Assembly: GCA_030549495.1 (NCBI GenBank)
Contig: JAUIRK010000320.1
Location: 62,001-126,000, forward strand
Direction of reading: 5' to 3'
DNA from: Nectonema munidae
Taxonomy: Eukaryota > Nematomorpha > Nectonematoida > Nectonematidae
DNA length: 64,000 nucleotides
Shown here: one piece after another, positions 35,486 through 48,150 of the stretch
How positions within the stretch are numbered: position 1 is the stretch's first letter
Layout of the letters: each line of letters opens with the position of its first letter
Translations under genes and position numbers: made by a program
The notes under the pieces: model-generated
What the model saw: only the letters and a program-made list of their open reading frames with translations
The model's database searches: none
Told to the model about the DNA's origin: nothing

Positions 35486-36996
35486 TATCTCCAACCCGTA
35501 TATTACGATGATTCTTCTCCAACCTGTATTCTACGATGATTCATCTCCAAACTATATACTACAATGATTCATCTCTAACCTGTATACTACGATGATTCAT
35601 CTCTAACCTGTATACTACGATGATTCATCTCCAACCTGTATACTACGATGGTTTCTATTCCATGTACAAATAACTAGGGAGACAATGTTCAACTTTCTGT
35701 TCACATTCTGCTAGATGTAAGATTTGATATACCTCATTCGGGGAGACGATGCTACACAAGTTATTACCTATATACATTATACCTGTATACTACGATGGTT
35801 CATCTCCAACCTGTATACCGCGATAATTCATATCAAAGAATCGAAAAATATTTTTTAAAAAATCAAAAAATATCAAACTTTCTGTTCATATTTTGCTACC
35901 TCATACGATGTTACAAAAGTTATTACCTATACTTTGCAATTTGCACGATTTTAAATATTATATTTGTCAAATAATCAAAATAAAATTCTGTAATCAAAGA
36001 ATCGAAAAATATTCTTTAAAAAATCAAAAAATATCAAACTTTCTGTTCATATTTTGCTACCTCATACGATGTTACAAAAGTTATTACCTATACTTTGCAA
36101 TTTGCACGATTTTAAATATTATATTTGTCGAATAATCAAAGAATCGAAAAATGTTCAAATCAAAAAATATTTATTCTTTTTAAATATATCGTTGGCTCCC
36201 CTTACTTTTAGTTTCGTATGTGCATAATTTGATAAAAATTAATTATTAAAGACTAGGTTTATCTTTCAATTTTAAAAGTAAGGGGAGCCAACGATATATT
36301 TAAAAAGAATAAATATTTTTTGATTTGAACATTTTTCGATTCTTTGATTATTCGACAAATATAATATTTAAAATCGTGCAAATTGCAAAGTATAGGTAAT
36401 AACTTTTGTAACATCGTATGAGGTAGCAAAATATGAACAGAAAGTTTGATATTTTTTGATTTTTTAAAGAATATTTTTCGATTCTTTGATTACAGAATTT
36501 TATTTTGATTATTTGACAAATATAATATTTAAAATCGTGCAAATTGCAAAGTATAGGTAATAACTTTTGTAACATCGTATGAGGTAGCAAAATATGAACA
36601 GAAAGTTTGATATTTTTTGATTTTTAAAAAATATTTTTCGATTCTTTGATATGAATTATCGCGGTATACAGGTTGGAGATGAACCATCGTAGTATACAGG
36701 TATAATGTATATAGGTAATAACTTATGTAGCATCGTCTCCCCGAATGAGGTATATCAAATCTTACATCTAGCAGAATGTGAACAGAAAGTTGAACATTGT
36801 CTCCCTAGTTATTTGTACATGGAATAGAAACCATCGTAGTATACAGGTTGAAGATGAATCATCGTAGTATACAGGTTAGAGATGAATCATCGTAGTATAC
36901 AGGTTAGAGATGAATCATTGTAGTATATAGTTTGGAGATGAATCATCGTAGAATACAGGTTGGAGAAGAATCATCGTAATATACGGGTTGGAGATA
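35486..36996. repeat. Palindrome 2, spacer in reverse orientation
   Basis: Left arm 35486-36210, spacer 36211-36272 (starts GTTTCGTATG, ends TTCAATTT), right arm 36273-36996. The spacer is the exact reverse complement of the spacer of palindrome 1. Arms carry fewer 28-bp units than palindrome 1 but an extra ~150-bp duplication of the inner segment (TTTCTGTTCATATTTTGCTA at about 35878 and 36040). Confidence 0.9.
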
Positions 36997-39900
36997 ACAC
37001 GCAAGTTGTCTACCCGCGTTCAACCGTACAGGTTATGAGAATATATCATTACATATTAGAGAAGAGTTTTCTAAACTCTTTATACTGAAAAATTATTTCT
37101 TCAAATATATTACTGTTTTGTTTAAAATACCTATACTTTGCAATTTGCACGATTTTAAATATTATATTTGTCAAATAATCAAAATAAAATTCTGTGATCA
37201 AAGAATCGAAAAATATTCTTTAAAAAATCAAAAAATATCAAACTTTCTGTTCATATTTTGCTACCTCATAGCTTCAATACTTATTGAGAAAAATTGATTA
37301 AAACACATATTTTGATCTATTTATCTTCTCTTTAGAAATTTATATGCAGTAAACAATAATAAAAATAATATTTATCCAAAACATATTTTTTTCGAATCAA
37401 AGTGTAAATCAAACCCGCACTTAAATTTTGGATGATTATTCAAAAGAAGTAAAAAACTAATGTTAATTTATAAAAAACCAAAAACTAAAATGATTTTATA
37501 AAAATCTAAAAATAAATAGTGGACTACGATTATCCAACAAAACTTGTACATTCGATCTACATTTTTAACTTCAAAAATAATTTTAAATTTATTAGAAAAA
37601 CATTATACTGACCAATAAAAAAAACGAAGGTTAATTTATAAAAAAAATGGAAAAACTAATACTATTTTATAAAAATCTACAAATAAATTTAGATTCTGAG
37701 AGTAGAGTCGCTTTATAATTGTGCTGGAAATTGTCACATAATATAGGTAAAAATTTGTCCTAATGAAAGGAGCTTTAGTTTAAAATGCATCCCTTATCTG
37801 CTAATTAATGGTATGAAGCCCATGGAAAATAAAAACAGTAAAAGGTATTTCTTAAGTACTTGTGATATAAGTAATGTATTCTGAAAGCCCATAAAAAATG
37901 CTTTAATTTGGTATATCGCATGATGCATTTTGTTGAGAAATGTGAAAGTTATAAGCGTTTTAATATTTGACTAAGATTTAAGCTAGGAACACTACAAATA
38001 AACTAAGCGTACACTAGCCCGATAAAATAAACCACACACGCGTGCTAAAGATGTGGTGAAGCGTATGCGAGATAAGAATTTCCTGCGCTCACAAACGCGT
38101 AATGCAACATGTGTTAATCTTTCTTCGCATAGTTAACCGCTAAAATCAATAACAATGGTTTTAGAATCAATAATGTGATTTATTCTTCGCACACTGTCGG
38201 TATAAAAATAACGAGTGCCCTTCGTTAAAAATTAGAAAGGTTGTATCTAAACTAAATAAAAGTAGACTATGATTATCCAACAAAACTCATTATTTCTTCA
38301 ATGTGGATGCATGCGCACACGTGTTAGATTCGAAAATTATAATTATTTTATAAAAATATAGAAATAAATTTAGGATTATAGTGAAAAAAAATAAATTCAT
38401 GAGATTACTTATTGAGAAAAACTTATTAATACACGTGAAAAAAAAATAAATTCATGAGATTACTTATTGAGAAAAATTGATTAAAACACATATTTTGATC
38501 TATTTATCTTCTCTTTAGAAATTTATATGAAGTAAACAATAATAAAAATAATATTTATCCAAAACATATTTTTTTCGAATCAAAGTGTAAATCAAACTCG
38601 CACTTAAATTTTGGATGATTAATTCAAAAGAAGTAAAAAACTAATGTTAATTTATAAAAAACCGAAAACTAAAATGATTTTATGAAAATCTAAAAATAAA
38701 TAGTGGACTACGATTATCCAACAAAACTTGTACATTCGATCTACATTTTTCACTTCAAAAATAATTTTAAATTTATTAGATAAACATTATACTGACCAAT
38801 AAAAAAAACGAAGGTTAATTTATAAAAAAAAAGGAAAAACTAATACTATTTTATAAAAATCTACAAATAAATTTAGATTCTGAGAGTAGAGTCGCTTTAT
38901 AATTGTGCTGGAAATTGTCACATAATATAGGTAAAAATTTGTCATAATGAAAGGAGCTTTAGTTTAAAATGCATCCCTTATCTGCTAATTAATGGTATGA
39001 AGCCCATGGAAAATAAAAACAGTAAAATGGTATTTCTTAAGTACTTATGATATAAGTAATGTATTCTGAAAGCCCATAAAAAATGCTTTAATTTGGTATA
39101 TCGCATGATGCATTTTGTTGAGAAATGTGAAAGTTATAAGCGTTTTAATATTTGACTAAGATTTAAGCTAGGAACACTACAAATAAACTAAGCGTACACT
39201 AGCCCGATAAAATAAACCACACACGCGTGCTAAAGATGTGGTGAAGCGTATGCGAGATAAGAATTCACTGCGCTCACAAACGCGTAATGCAACATGTGTT
39301 CATCTTTCTTCGCATAGTTATGCTCTAAAATCAATCAATAATGTGATTTATTATTCGCACACTGTCGGTATAAATATAACGAATGCTCTTCGTTAAAAAT
39401 TAGAAAGGTTGTATCTAAACTAAATAAAAGTAGACTACGATTATCAAACAAAATTCGTACATTCAATCGAAAAAACCACACACGCGTGCTAAAGATGTGG
39501 TGAAGCGTATGCGAGATAAGAATTCACTGCGCTCACAAACGCGTAATGCAACATGTGTTAATCTTTCTTCGCATAGTTATGCTCTAAAATCAATCAATAA
39601 TGTGATTTATTCTTCGCACACTGTCGGTATAAATATAACGAATGCCCTTCGTTAAAAATTAGAAAGGTTGTATCTAAACTAAATAAAAGTAGACTACGAT
39701 TATCAAACAAAACTCGTACATTTAATCGACATTTTTCACTTGAAAAATAATTTAAAATTTATTAGAAAAATATTATACTGACCTATACTACTGACCCATA
39801 AAAAGTAAAAAATAAATATTAATTTTCGACAGTTTTATTTAACTATGACATTTTAAAATGTTAAAAACCATATTCTACCTTTGTGAATATAAAATTTTGA

Positions 39901-40688
39901 AGAAATAATATATAAACTCATCACGTTAATTATTGGTATTTTTTGAAACTAGATAAAAGTTGACTGACCTCACATAAAAGCGGATTTTGGAAAAATAAAA
40001 ATATATTTATTTGTAAAACCTAGCCTATTTTACCCACAAAGAGTATAGCTTCAAATCTTGTACATTCGATCAACATTTTTCACTTCAAAAATAATTTAAA
40101 ATTTATTAGAAAAATATTATACTGACCTATACTACTGACCCATAAAAAGTAAAAAATATATATTAATTTTCGACAGTTTTCTTCAACTATGAAATTTTAA
40201 AATGTAAAAAATCATATTTTACCTTTGTGAATATAAAATATTGAAAAAATATTATATAAATTAACAACGTTAATTATTATTGGTATTTTTTGAAACTAGA
40301 TAAAACTTGACTGACCTCACATAAAAGCAGATTTTGGAAAAATAAAAATATATTTATTTGTATAACCTAGCCTATGTTAACCACAAAGAGTATACCTTTC
40401 CAATGACACCATTTTCATTTAATTTTTTTTAAAAAAAGACACATTATGCTTAAACAAAAAGGTGGTCCGTAATTTTTTCAAAAATTTAGACAAAATTTTT
40501 CGAAGTAATGTCCATTTATTAAAATTTTTTAAAACTTTTGCAAAAATTAATTATTCTAGAGTATGTAGCAAACGATAAGCTTTCTAATGATATATATATC
40601 ATAAAAAAGAAATATTGAAAAACAGTTGAATTCTTTCTTCAAATCAAACAAGTAAAAATTTCCAAAAAGTAGTATTGGTAGTATTAGT

Positions 40689-40734
<46 letters not shown>

Positions 40735-40735
<1 letters not shown>

Positions 40736-41275
40736 CTATATTATAATAAGCTAGCGTGTGTGTGTGTGTGTGTCTGTGTGTCGCTGGAAGCATTCTGATT
40801 GGTTGAAATTATTAAATGTTTTGTGTGTATTTTTATATGGTGTGATGAGTTTGTATGCGTGTTTGTCGCTTGAAGCATTCTGATTGGTTGAAATTATTCA
40901 TATGTTTTATGTGTATTTTTATATGTGTGATGAGTTCATATATCTGTATTGTGAGTGTCGCTTGAAGCATTCTGATTGGTTGAAATATCTTTTTTTTATA
41001 TGGTGTAATAGAAAAATACACAGAAAAGATACAACTATGCTAAAAACTAACCGCCACACCATATAACACTATTAGCAACTCAAAATACACACTACCAAGA
41101 ATCCTATGTTTTGAGCGTAGCCTAAACAAAAAAAACTAGCCGGTCCCGTGGTCGTTTCGAGCGAAGCGAATTTGAATTATCAACTCAATATACACACTAC
41201 CCAGAATCCTATGTTTCGAGCGCAGCGAGAAACACTGTTTCGAGCGAAGCGAGAAACGACCACGGGACCGGCTAG
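40735..41275 (+). mobile_element. Non-autonomous Helitron, 541 bp, complete ends
   Basis: It starts TCTATATTATAATAAG after an A and ends GGGACCGGCTAG before a T. These are the canonical Helitron 5'-TC and 3'-CTRR ends with A/T target. The other units lack it at the same site (near 35240, 45590 and 57355), giving empty-site proof of its borders. Inside are three copies of CGCTTGAAGCATTCTGATTG (about 40787, 40868, 40968), a GT microsatellite, and near the 3' end GTTTCGAGCGAAGCGAGAAAC-like hairpins. A 23-bp subterminal inverted repeat begins CTAGCCGGTCCCGTGG at 41137. There is no coding sequence. Confidence 0.8.
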
Positions 41276-41508
41276 TTATTATATATTACATAAACATTTC
41301 AACCAATCATATAGTTTTTATGAAATAAAACTGCAATTTCAAAGTTAAATTTTTTGAACTTTTAGGAAGAATTTTTGAAATGTGGCTTTCAATATGTATG
41401 TAAAATATTTTTTGAAAATTTTTATTTTAAGTATATTTTTTAAGCATTTTACGATTTACACATTTAAATATATAATAAGGCTGGCAAGTTTGGCGAGTTG
41501 TCTCCCCG

Positions 41509-41526
41509 GAGGTCTTGCCAGACCTC
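41509..41526 (+). other. Unit-end hairpin, second junction
   Basis: Identical GAGGTCT-TGCC-AGACCTC stem-loop after GTCTCCCCG, followed by TGATATATATAT and palindrome 3. Confidence 0.75.
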
Positions 41527-41535
41527 TGATATATA

Positions 41536-43046
41536 TATCTCCAACCCGTATATTACGATGATTCTTCTCCAACCTGTATTCTACGATGATTCATCTCCAA
41601 ACTATATACTACAATGATTCATCTCTAACCTGTATACTACGATGATTCATCTCTAACCTGTATACTACGATGATTCATCTTCAACCTGTATACTACGATG
41701 GTTTCTATTCCATGTACAAATAACTAGGGAGACAATGTTCAACTTTCTGTTCACATTCTGCTAGATGTAAGATTTGATATACCTCATTCGGGGAGACGAT
41801 GCTACATAAGTTATTACCTATATACATTATACCTGTATACTACGATGGTTCATCTCCAACCTGTATACCGCGATAATTCATATCAAAGAATCGAAAAATA
41901 TTCTTTAAAAAATCAAAAAATATCAAACTTTCTGTTCATATTTTGCTACCTCATACGATGTTACAAAAGTTATTACCTATACTTTGCAATTTGCACGATT
42001 TTAAATATTATATTTGTCAAATAATCAAAATAAAATTCTGTAATCAAAGAATCGAAAAATATTCTTTAAAAAATCAAAAAATATCAAACTTTCTGTTCAT
42101 ATTTTGCTACCTCATACGATGTTACAAAAGTTATTACCTATACTTTGCAATTTGCACGATTTTAAATATTATATTCGTCGAATAATCAAAGAATCGAAAA
42201 ATGTTCAAATCAAAAAATATTTATTCTTTTTAAATATATCGTTGGCTCCCCTTACTTTTAGTTTCGTATGTGCATAATTTGATAAAAATTAATTATTAAA
42301 GACTAGGTTTATCTTTCAATTTTAAAAGTAAGGGGAGCCAACGATATATTTAAAAAGAATAAATATTTTTTGATTTGAACATTTTTCGATTCTTTGATTA
42401 TTCGACAAATATAATATTTAAAATCGTAGAAATTGCAAAGTATAGGTAATAACTTTTGTAACATCGTATGAGGTAGCAAAATATGAACAGAAAGTTTGAT
42501 ATTTTTTGATTTTTTAAAGAATATTTTTCGATTCTTTGATTACAGAATTTTATTTTGATTATTTGACAAATATAATATTTAAAATCGTGTAAATTGCAAA
42601 GTATAGGTAATAACTTTTGTAACATCGTATGAGGTAGCAAAATATGAACAGAAAGTTTGATATTTTTTGATTTTTTAAAGAATATTTTTCGATTCTTTGA
42701 TATGAATTATCGCGGTATACAGGTTGGAGATGAACCATCGTAGTATACAGGTATAATGTATATAGGTAATAACTTATGTAGCATCGTCTCCCCGAATGAG
42801 GTATATCAAATCTTACATCTAGCAGAATGTGAACAGAAAGTTGAACATTGTCTCCCTAGTTATTTGTACATGGAATAGAAACCATCGTAGTATACAGGTT
42901 GAAGATGAATCATCGTAGTATACAGGTTAGAGATGAATCATCGTAGTGTACCGGTTGGAGATGAATCATTGTAGTATATAGTTTGGAGATGAATCATCGT
43001 AGAATACAGGTTGGAGAAGAATCATCGTAATATACGGTTGGAGATA
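41536..43046. repeat. Palindrome 3, spacer in the same orientation as palindrome 2
   Basis: Left arm 41536-42260, spacer 42261-42322, right arm 42323-43046. It is very close to palindrome 2, including the inner duplication, with a few arm-specific changes (for example one right-arm unit reads GTGTACCGG instead of GTATACAGG). Confidence 0.9.
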
Positions 43047-45547
43047 ACACGCAAGTTGTCTACCCGCGTTCAACCGTACAGGTTATGAGAATATATCATT
43101 ACATATTAGAGAAGAGTTTTCTAAACTCTTAATACTGAAAAAATATTTCTTCAAATATATTACTGTTTTGTTTAAAATACCTATACTTTGCAATTTGCAC
43201 GATTTTAAATATTATATTTGTCAAATAATCAAAATAAAATTCTGTGATCAAAGAATCGAAAAATATTCTTTAAAAAATCAAAAAATATCAAACTTTCTGT
43301 TCATATTTTGCTACCTCATAGCTTCAATACTTATTGAGAAAAATTGATTAAAACACATATTTTGATCTATTTATCTTCTCTTTAGAAATTTATATGCAGT
43401 AAACAATAATAAAAATAATATTTATCCAAAACATATTTTTTTCGAATCAAAGTGTAAATCAAACCCGCACTTAAATTTTGGATGATTAAATCAAAAGAAG
43501 TAAAAAACTAATGTTAATTTATAAAAAACCAAAAACTAAAATGATTTTATAAAAATCTAAAAATAAATAGTGGACTACGATTATCCAACAAAACTTGTAC
43601 ATTCGATCTACATTTTTCACTTCAAAAATAATTTTAAATTTATTAGAAAAACATTATACTCACCAATAAAAAAAACGAAGGTTAATTTATAAAAAAAATG
43701 GAAAAACTAATACTATTTTATAAAAATCTACAAATAAATTTAGATTCTGAGAGTAGAGTCGCTTTATAATTGTGCTGGAAATTGTCACATAATATAGGTA
43801 AAAATTTGTCCTAATGAAAGGAGCTTTGGTTTAAAATGCATCCCTTATCTGCTAATTAATGGTATGAAGCCCATGGAAAATAAAAAAAGTAAAAGGTATT
43901 TCTTAAGTACTTGTGATATAAGTAATGTATTCTGAAAGCCCATAAAAAATGCTTTAATTTGGTATATCGCATGATGCATTTTGTTGAGAAATGTGAAAGT
44001 TATAAGCGTTTTAATATTTGACTAAGATTTAAGCTAGGAACACTACAAATAAACTAAGCGTACACTAGTCCGATAAAATAAACCACACACGCGTGCTAAA
44101 GATGTGGTGAAGCGTATGAGGGATAAGAATTCACTGCGCTCACAAACGCGTAATGCAACATGTGTTAATCTTTCTTCGCATAATTATGCTCTAAAATCAA
44201 TCAATACTGTGATTTATTCCTCGCACACTGTCGGTATAAATATAACAAATGCCCTTCGTTAAAAATTAGAAAGGTTGTATCTAAACTAAATAAAAGTAGA
44301 CTACGATTATCCAACAAAATTCGTACATTCTCGACATTAATAAACCACACACGCGTGCTAAAGATGTGGTGAAGCGTATGTGAGATAAGAACTCACTGCG
44401 GTAACAAACGCGTAATGCAACATGTATTAATCTTTCTTCGCATAATTATGCTCTAAAATCAATCAATAATGTGATTTATTCCTCGCACACTGTCGGTATA
44501 AATATAACGAATGCCCTTCGTTAAAAATTTGAAAGGTTGTATCTAAACTAAATAAAAGTAAACTACGATTATCAAACAAAACTCGTACATTTAATCGACA
44601 TTTTTCACTTGAAAAATAATTTAAAATTTATTAGAAAAATATTATACTGACCTATACTACTGACCCATAAAAAGTAAAAAATAAATATTAATTTTCGACA
44701 GTTTTATTTAACTATGACATTTTAAAATGTTAAAAACCATATTCTACCTTTGTGAATATTAAATTTTGAAGAAATAATATATAAACTCATCACGTTAATT
44801 ATTGGTATTTTTTGAAACTAGATAAAAGTTAACTGACCTCACATAAAAGCGGATTTTGGAAAAATAAAAATATATTTATTTGTAAAACCTAGCCTATTTT
44901 ACCTACAAAGAGTATAGCTTCAAATCTTGTACATTCGATCAACATTTTTCACTTTAAAAATAATTTTAAATTTATTAGAAAAACATTATACTGACCTGTA
45001 CTACTGACCCATAAAAAGTAAAAAATATATATTAATTTTCGACAGTTTTCTTCAACTATGAAATTTTAAAATGTAAAAAATCATATTTTACCTTTGGGAA
45101 TATAAAATATTGAAAAAATATTATATAAATTAAGAACGTTAATTATTATTGGTATTTTTTGAAACTAGATAAAACTTGACTGACCTCACATAAAAGCAGA
45201 TTTTGGAAAAATGAAAATATATTTATTTGTATAACCTAGCCTATGTTAACCACAAAGAGTATACCTTTCCAATGATATCATTTTCATTCAATTTTTTTTT
45301 AAAAATCTTCACATTATGCTTAAATAAAAAGGTGGTCCGTAATTTTTTCAAAAATTTAGACAAAATTTTTCGAAGTAAAGTCCATTTATTAGAATTTGTT
45401 AAAACTTTTGCAAAAATAAATTATTCTAGAGTATGTAGCAAACGATAAGCTTTCTAATGATATATATATCATGAAAAAGAAATATTGAAAAACAGTTTAA
45501 TTCTTTCTTCAAATCAAACAAGTAAAAATTTTCAAAAAGTAGTATTG

Positions 45548-45588
<41 letters not shown>

Positions 45589-45843
45589 TACATATTTCAA
45601 CCAATCATATAGTTTTTATGAAATAAAACTGCAATTTCAAAGTTAAATTTTTTGAACTTTTAGGTAAAATTTTTGAAATGTGGCTTTCAATATGTATGTA
45701 AAATATTTTTTGAAAATTTTTATTTTAAGTATATTTTTTAAGCATTTTACGATTTACACATTTAAATATATAATAAGGCTGGCAAGTTTTGCGAGTTGTC
45801 TCCCCGGAGGTCTTGCCAGACCTCTGATATATATATATACATG
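43047..45843. repeat. Unit 3 body, shorter form
   Basis: Same layout as unit 2 but only one 1.19-kb repeat. It carries the stray arm fragment at 43178-43318, the 256-bp pair near 44087 and 44343, the 346-bp pair near 44595 and 44941, and an ATT microsatellite at 45549-45585. It ends with the hairpin at 45807-45824. Confidence 0.75.
45807..45824 (+). other. Unit-end hairpin, third junction
   Basis: Same stem-loop and GTCTCCCCG box, followed by TGATATATATATATAC and palindrome 4. Confidence 0.75.
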
Positions 45844-46777
45844 TATCTCCAACCTGTATACTACGATGATTGATCTCCAACCTGTATTCTACGATGATTC
45901 AATAATCAAAGAATCGAAAAATGTTCAAATCAAAAAATATTTATTCTTTTTAAATATATCGTTGGCTCCCCTTACTTTTAAAATAGAAAGATAAACCTAG
46001 TCTTTAATAATTAATTTTTATCAAATTATGCACATATGAAACTAAAAGTAAGGGGAGCCAACGATATATTTAAAAAGAATAAATATTTTTTGATTTGAAC
46101 ATTTTTCGATTCTTTGATTATTTGACAAATATAATATTTAAAATCATGTAAATTGGAAAGTATAGGTAATAACTTTTGTAACATCGTATGAGGTAGCAAA
46201 ATATGAACAGAAAATTTTATATTTTAAAGAATATTTTTCGATTCTTTGATTAAAGAATTTTATTTTGATTATTTGATAAAAATATATTATTTAATATCTT
46301 GAAAAAATTGCAAAAATATAGGTAATAACTTATCTAACATCCTCTCCCCGAATGAGGTATATCAAATCTTACATCTAGCAAAATATGAACTGATAGGTTG
46401 GAGATTAATTATCGCGGTATACAGGTTGGAGATGAACAATCGTAGTATACAGGTATAATGTATATAGGTAATAACTTATGTTGCATCGTCTCCCAGAATG
46501 AGGTATATCAAATCTTACATCTAGCAGAATGTGAACAGAAAGTCGAACATTGTCTCCCTAGTCATTTGTACATGGAATAGAAACCATCGTAGAATACAGG
46601 TTGGAGATGAATCATCGTAGTAAATAGGTTGGAGATGAATCATCGTAGTATACAGGTTGGAGATGAATCATCGTAATATACAGGTTGGAGATGAATAATC
46701 GTAGAATACAGGTTGGAGATGAATCATCGTAGTATACAGGTTGGAGATGAATCATCGTAATATACAGGTTGGAAATA
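45844..46777. repeat. Palindrome 4, lopsided, spacer oriented as in palindrome 1
   Basis: The left arm (45844-45980) keeps two 28-bp units and the innermost segment. The spacer is 45981-46042. The right arm (46043-46777) is full length with about eight 28-bp units. About 600 bases are lost from the left arm. Divergence from palindromes 1-3 is higher, so it is the oldest or least homogenised. Confidence 0.8.
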
Positions 46778-47017
46778 ACACTCAAGTTGTCTACCCGCGT
46801 TCAACCGTACCGGTTATGAGAATATATCATTACATAATAGAGAAGAGTTTCCTAAACTCTTTATACTGAAAAAATATTTCTTCAAATTTATTACTGATCT
46901 AGAAGGTTGATGCAATCAGAATTACAAACAAGATAATTTGACTTCATAAAATCGTGCAGTTATGGTACGATTGAGAGCTTACAATACAAGTATAATCTCG
47001 AGTAATAATTATGGTGT

Positions 47018-47201
47018 TGGTTGGTTGGTTGGTTTGAGATATCAAAGCACTTTCAGCAGTAAAGCTATATGCTCGCATTATGCTTAAGATGGTTAATCAC
47101 AGTTTTTGTGAATTTGTTTTTAGAGTTGGGAGCCTTGGGGATCGAACCCCTGACCTTCAACTGTTAAGCTGAGAGGTACACCCTAACAACCATGAGGCTC
47201 G
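47018..47201 (-). mobile_element. tRNA-derived SINE with intact target duplications
   Basis: On the minus strand the element opens with GAGCCTCATGGTTGTTAGGG (box A-like) and carries GGTTCGATCCCC (RNA polymerase III box B) about 50 bases later; GAGCC can pair with GGCTC in an acceptor-like stem. The T-arm pairs imperfectly, so it is a SINE head rather than a working tRNA gene. The body ends in a CCAA microsatellite tail. Eleven-base direct repeats AATTATGGTGT lie at 47007-47017 and 47202-47212. Confidence 0.8.
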
Positions 47202-47639
47202 AATTATGGTGTGTTCATTGTAAAAAAAATTAAAAAGTAAATTTTTCCCATTTTTTTACAGAAGAGTTTCCTAAACCTTCATACAGAAATAATATTTCTT
47301 CAATGTGTGTGTATGCGCACGTGTGTTAGATTAGAAAATTTTAATTATTTTATAAAAATATAGAAATAAATTTAGGGTATTGTAAGGGAGTAGTAGGTAG
47401 GTAGGTAGGAAAAAATATCTAAGCACTATCGGACTTCTCCATATGCTTGCGAAATGCTTGAGGTATAAAGTTGAAGTTCGAAAGAAGTGTATTGATTTGG
47501 CTTGTGAATTGATTAGGAATGAGGGACTTTGGAGAAATTGGTTAGTTGTTGAGGGAGTTTCAAGTGTTGAATGCTCAATTTTGTGGTAGTTGAAAGATGA
47601 TTGATTGAGCAAAGGTAGTCGGTGGGTGTTAAAGAATAT

Positions 47640-48150
47640 AGGTCTTAAATAAAAGAAAATAGTGTAGTTATTTTTGTAGATTTTTTTTTTAATGTGAGTT
47701 TATGTGGTATAAGAAGTCTCTGGGTTCGGAGATTGAAAGTTTGACTCTATGAAGATAATGAGAGAGTTTAGGGCATTGAGGAGGTTCGGGTATAAAAGTA
47801 GTTCGAAGAATTTGGATGGTGGGCGATTGAGAGTTTTGACGGATAGTGAAAGAAATGAAGTTCCTGCGTGGTTGTAGTGGCAGCAGGAAAGTAGAAGATG
47901 CTGAGGTGTTTCTTGTTGATTGCAGTTGAATCTACATAGATTGCTTGGTGATTTTTTAATACGGTAGAGATAGGAGATGCAGGGGCACTGTCCGGTTAGC
48001 CATCTGATTAGCGGTCGTGGTGGGAAGAATTTCATTTTTGACCAAATGTCAAGAATTTGGTTTGGATTATTTATATGTTTGGAAGAAAATGGAGGGTGAG
48101 GATTGGATGAGTTCTTGCCTAAGGTATTGAGTGTTAGATCTAAGTAGAGT
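47640..48150 (-). mobile_element. LINE 3' fragment with zinc-binding C-terminus
   Basis: The 112-codon minus frame at 48035-47700 reads FPPRPLIRWLTGQCP, YLYRIKKSPSNLCRFNCNQQ and ETPQHLLLSCCHYN. This is the pattern of the zinc-binding module after the RNase H-like region of some LINEs (TGH, C-x3-C, H-x5-C). Upstream, SKHINNPNQILDIWSKM extends it to about 48150. Downstream to 47331 is probably 3' UTR. It belongs to a different LINE clade from those at 18, 23 and 49.7 kb. Confidence 0.65.

Larger units (their letters stand above)
36997..41535. repeat. Unit 2 body, non-coding, carries an inserted Helitron
   Basis: Same order as unit 1: GTTGTCTACCCG box, a stray palindrome-arm fragment at 37128-37268, two 1.19-kb repeats, 256-bp and 346-bp duplications, and an ATT microsatellite at 40690-40734 interrupted by the Helitron at 40735-41275. 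It ends with the hairpin at 41509-41526. Confidence 0.75.

Noticed and set aside
35893-36590. Identical 80-codon frames on opposite strands (also at 41943 and 42398)
   Set aside because: They are the two mirrored arms of a palindrome read on each strand; composition is A+T-driven and no domain is present.
47128-47203. A tRNA gene on the minus strand
   Set aside because: Box B is good but the T-arm and overall cloverleaf pair poorly, and flanking target duplications with a CCAA tail identify a SINE.
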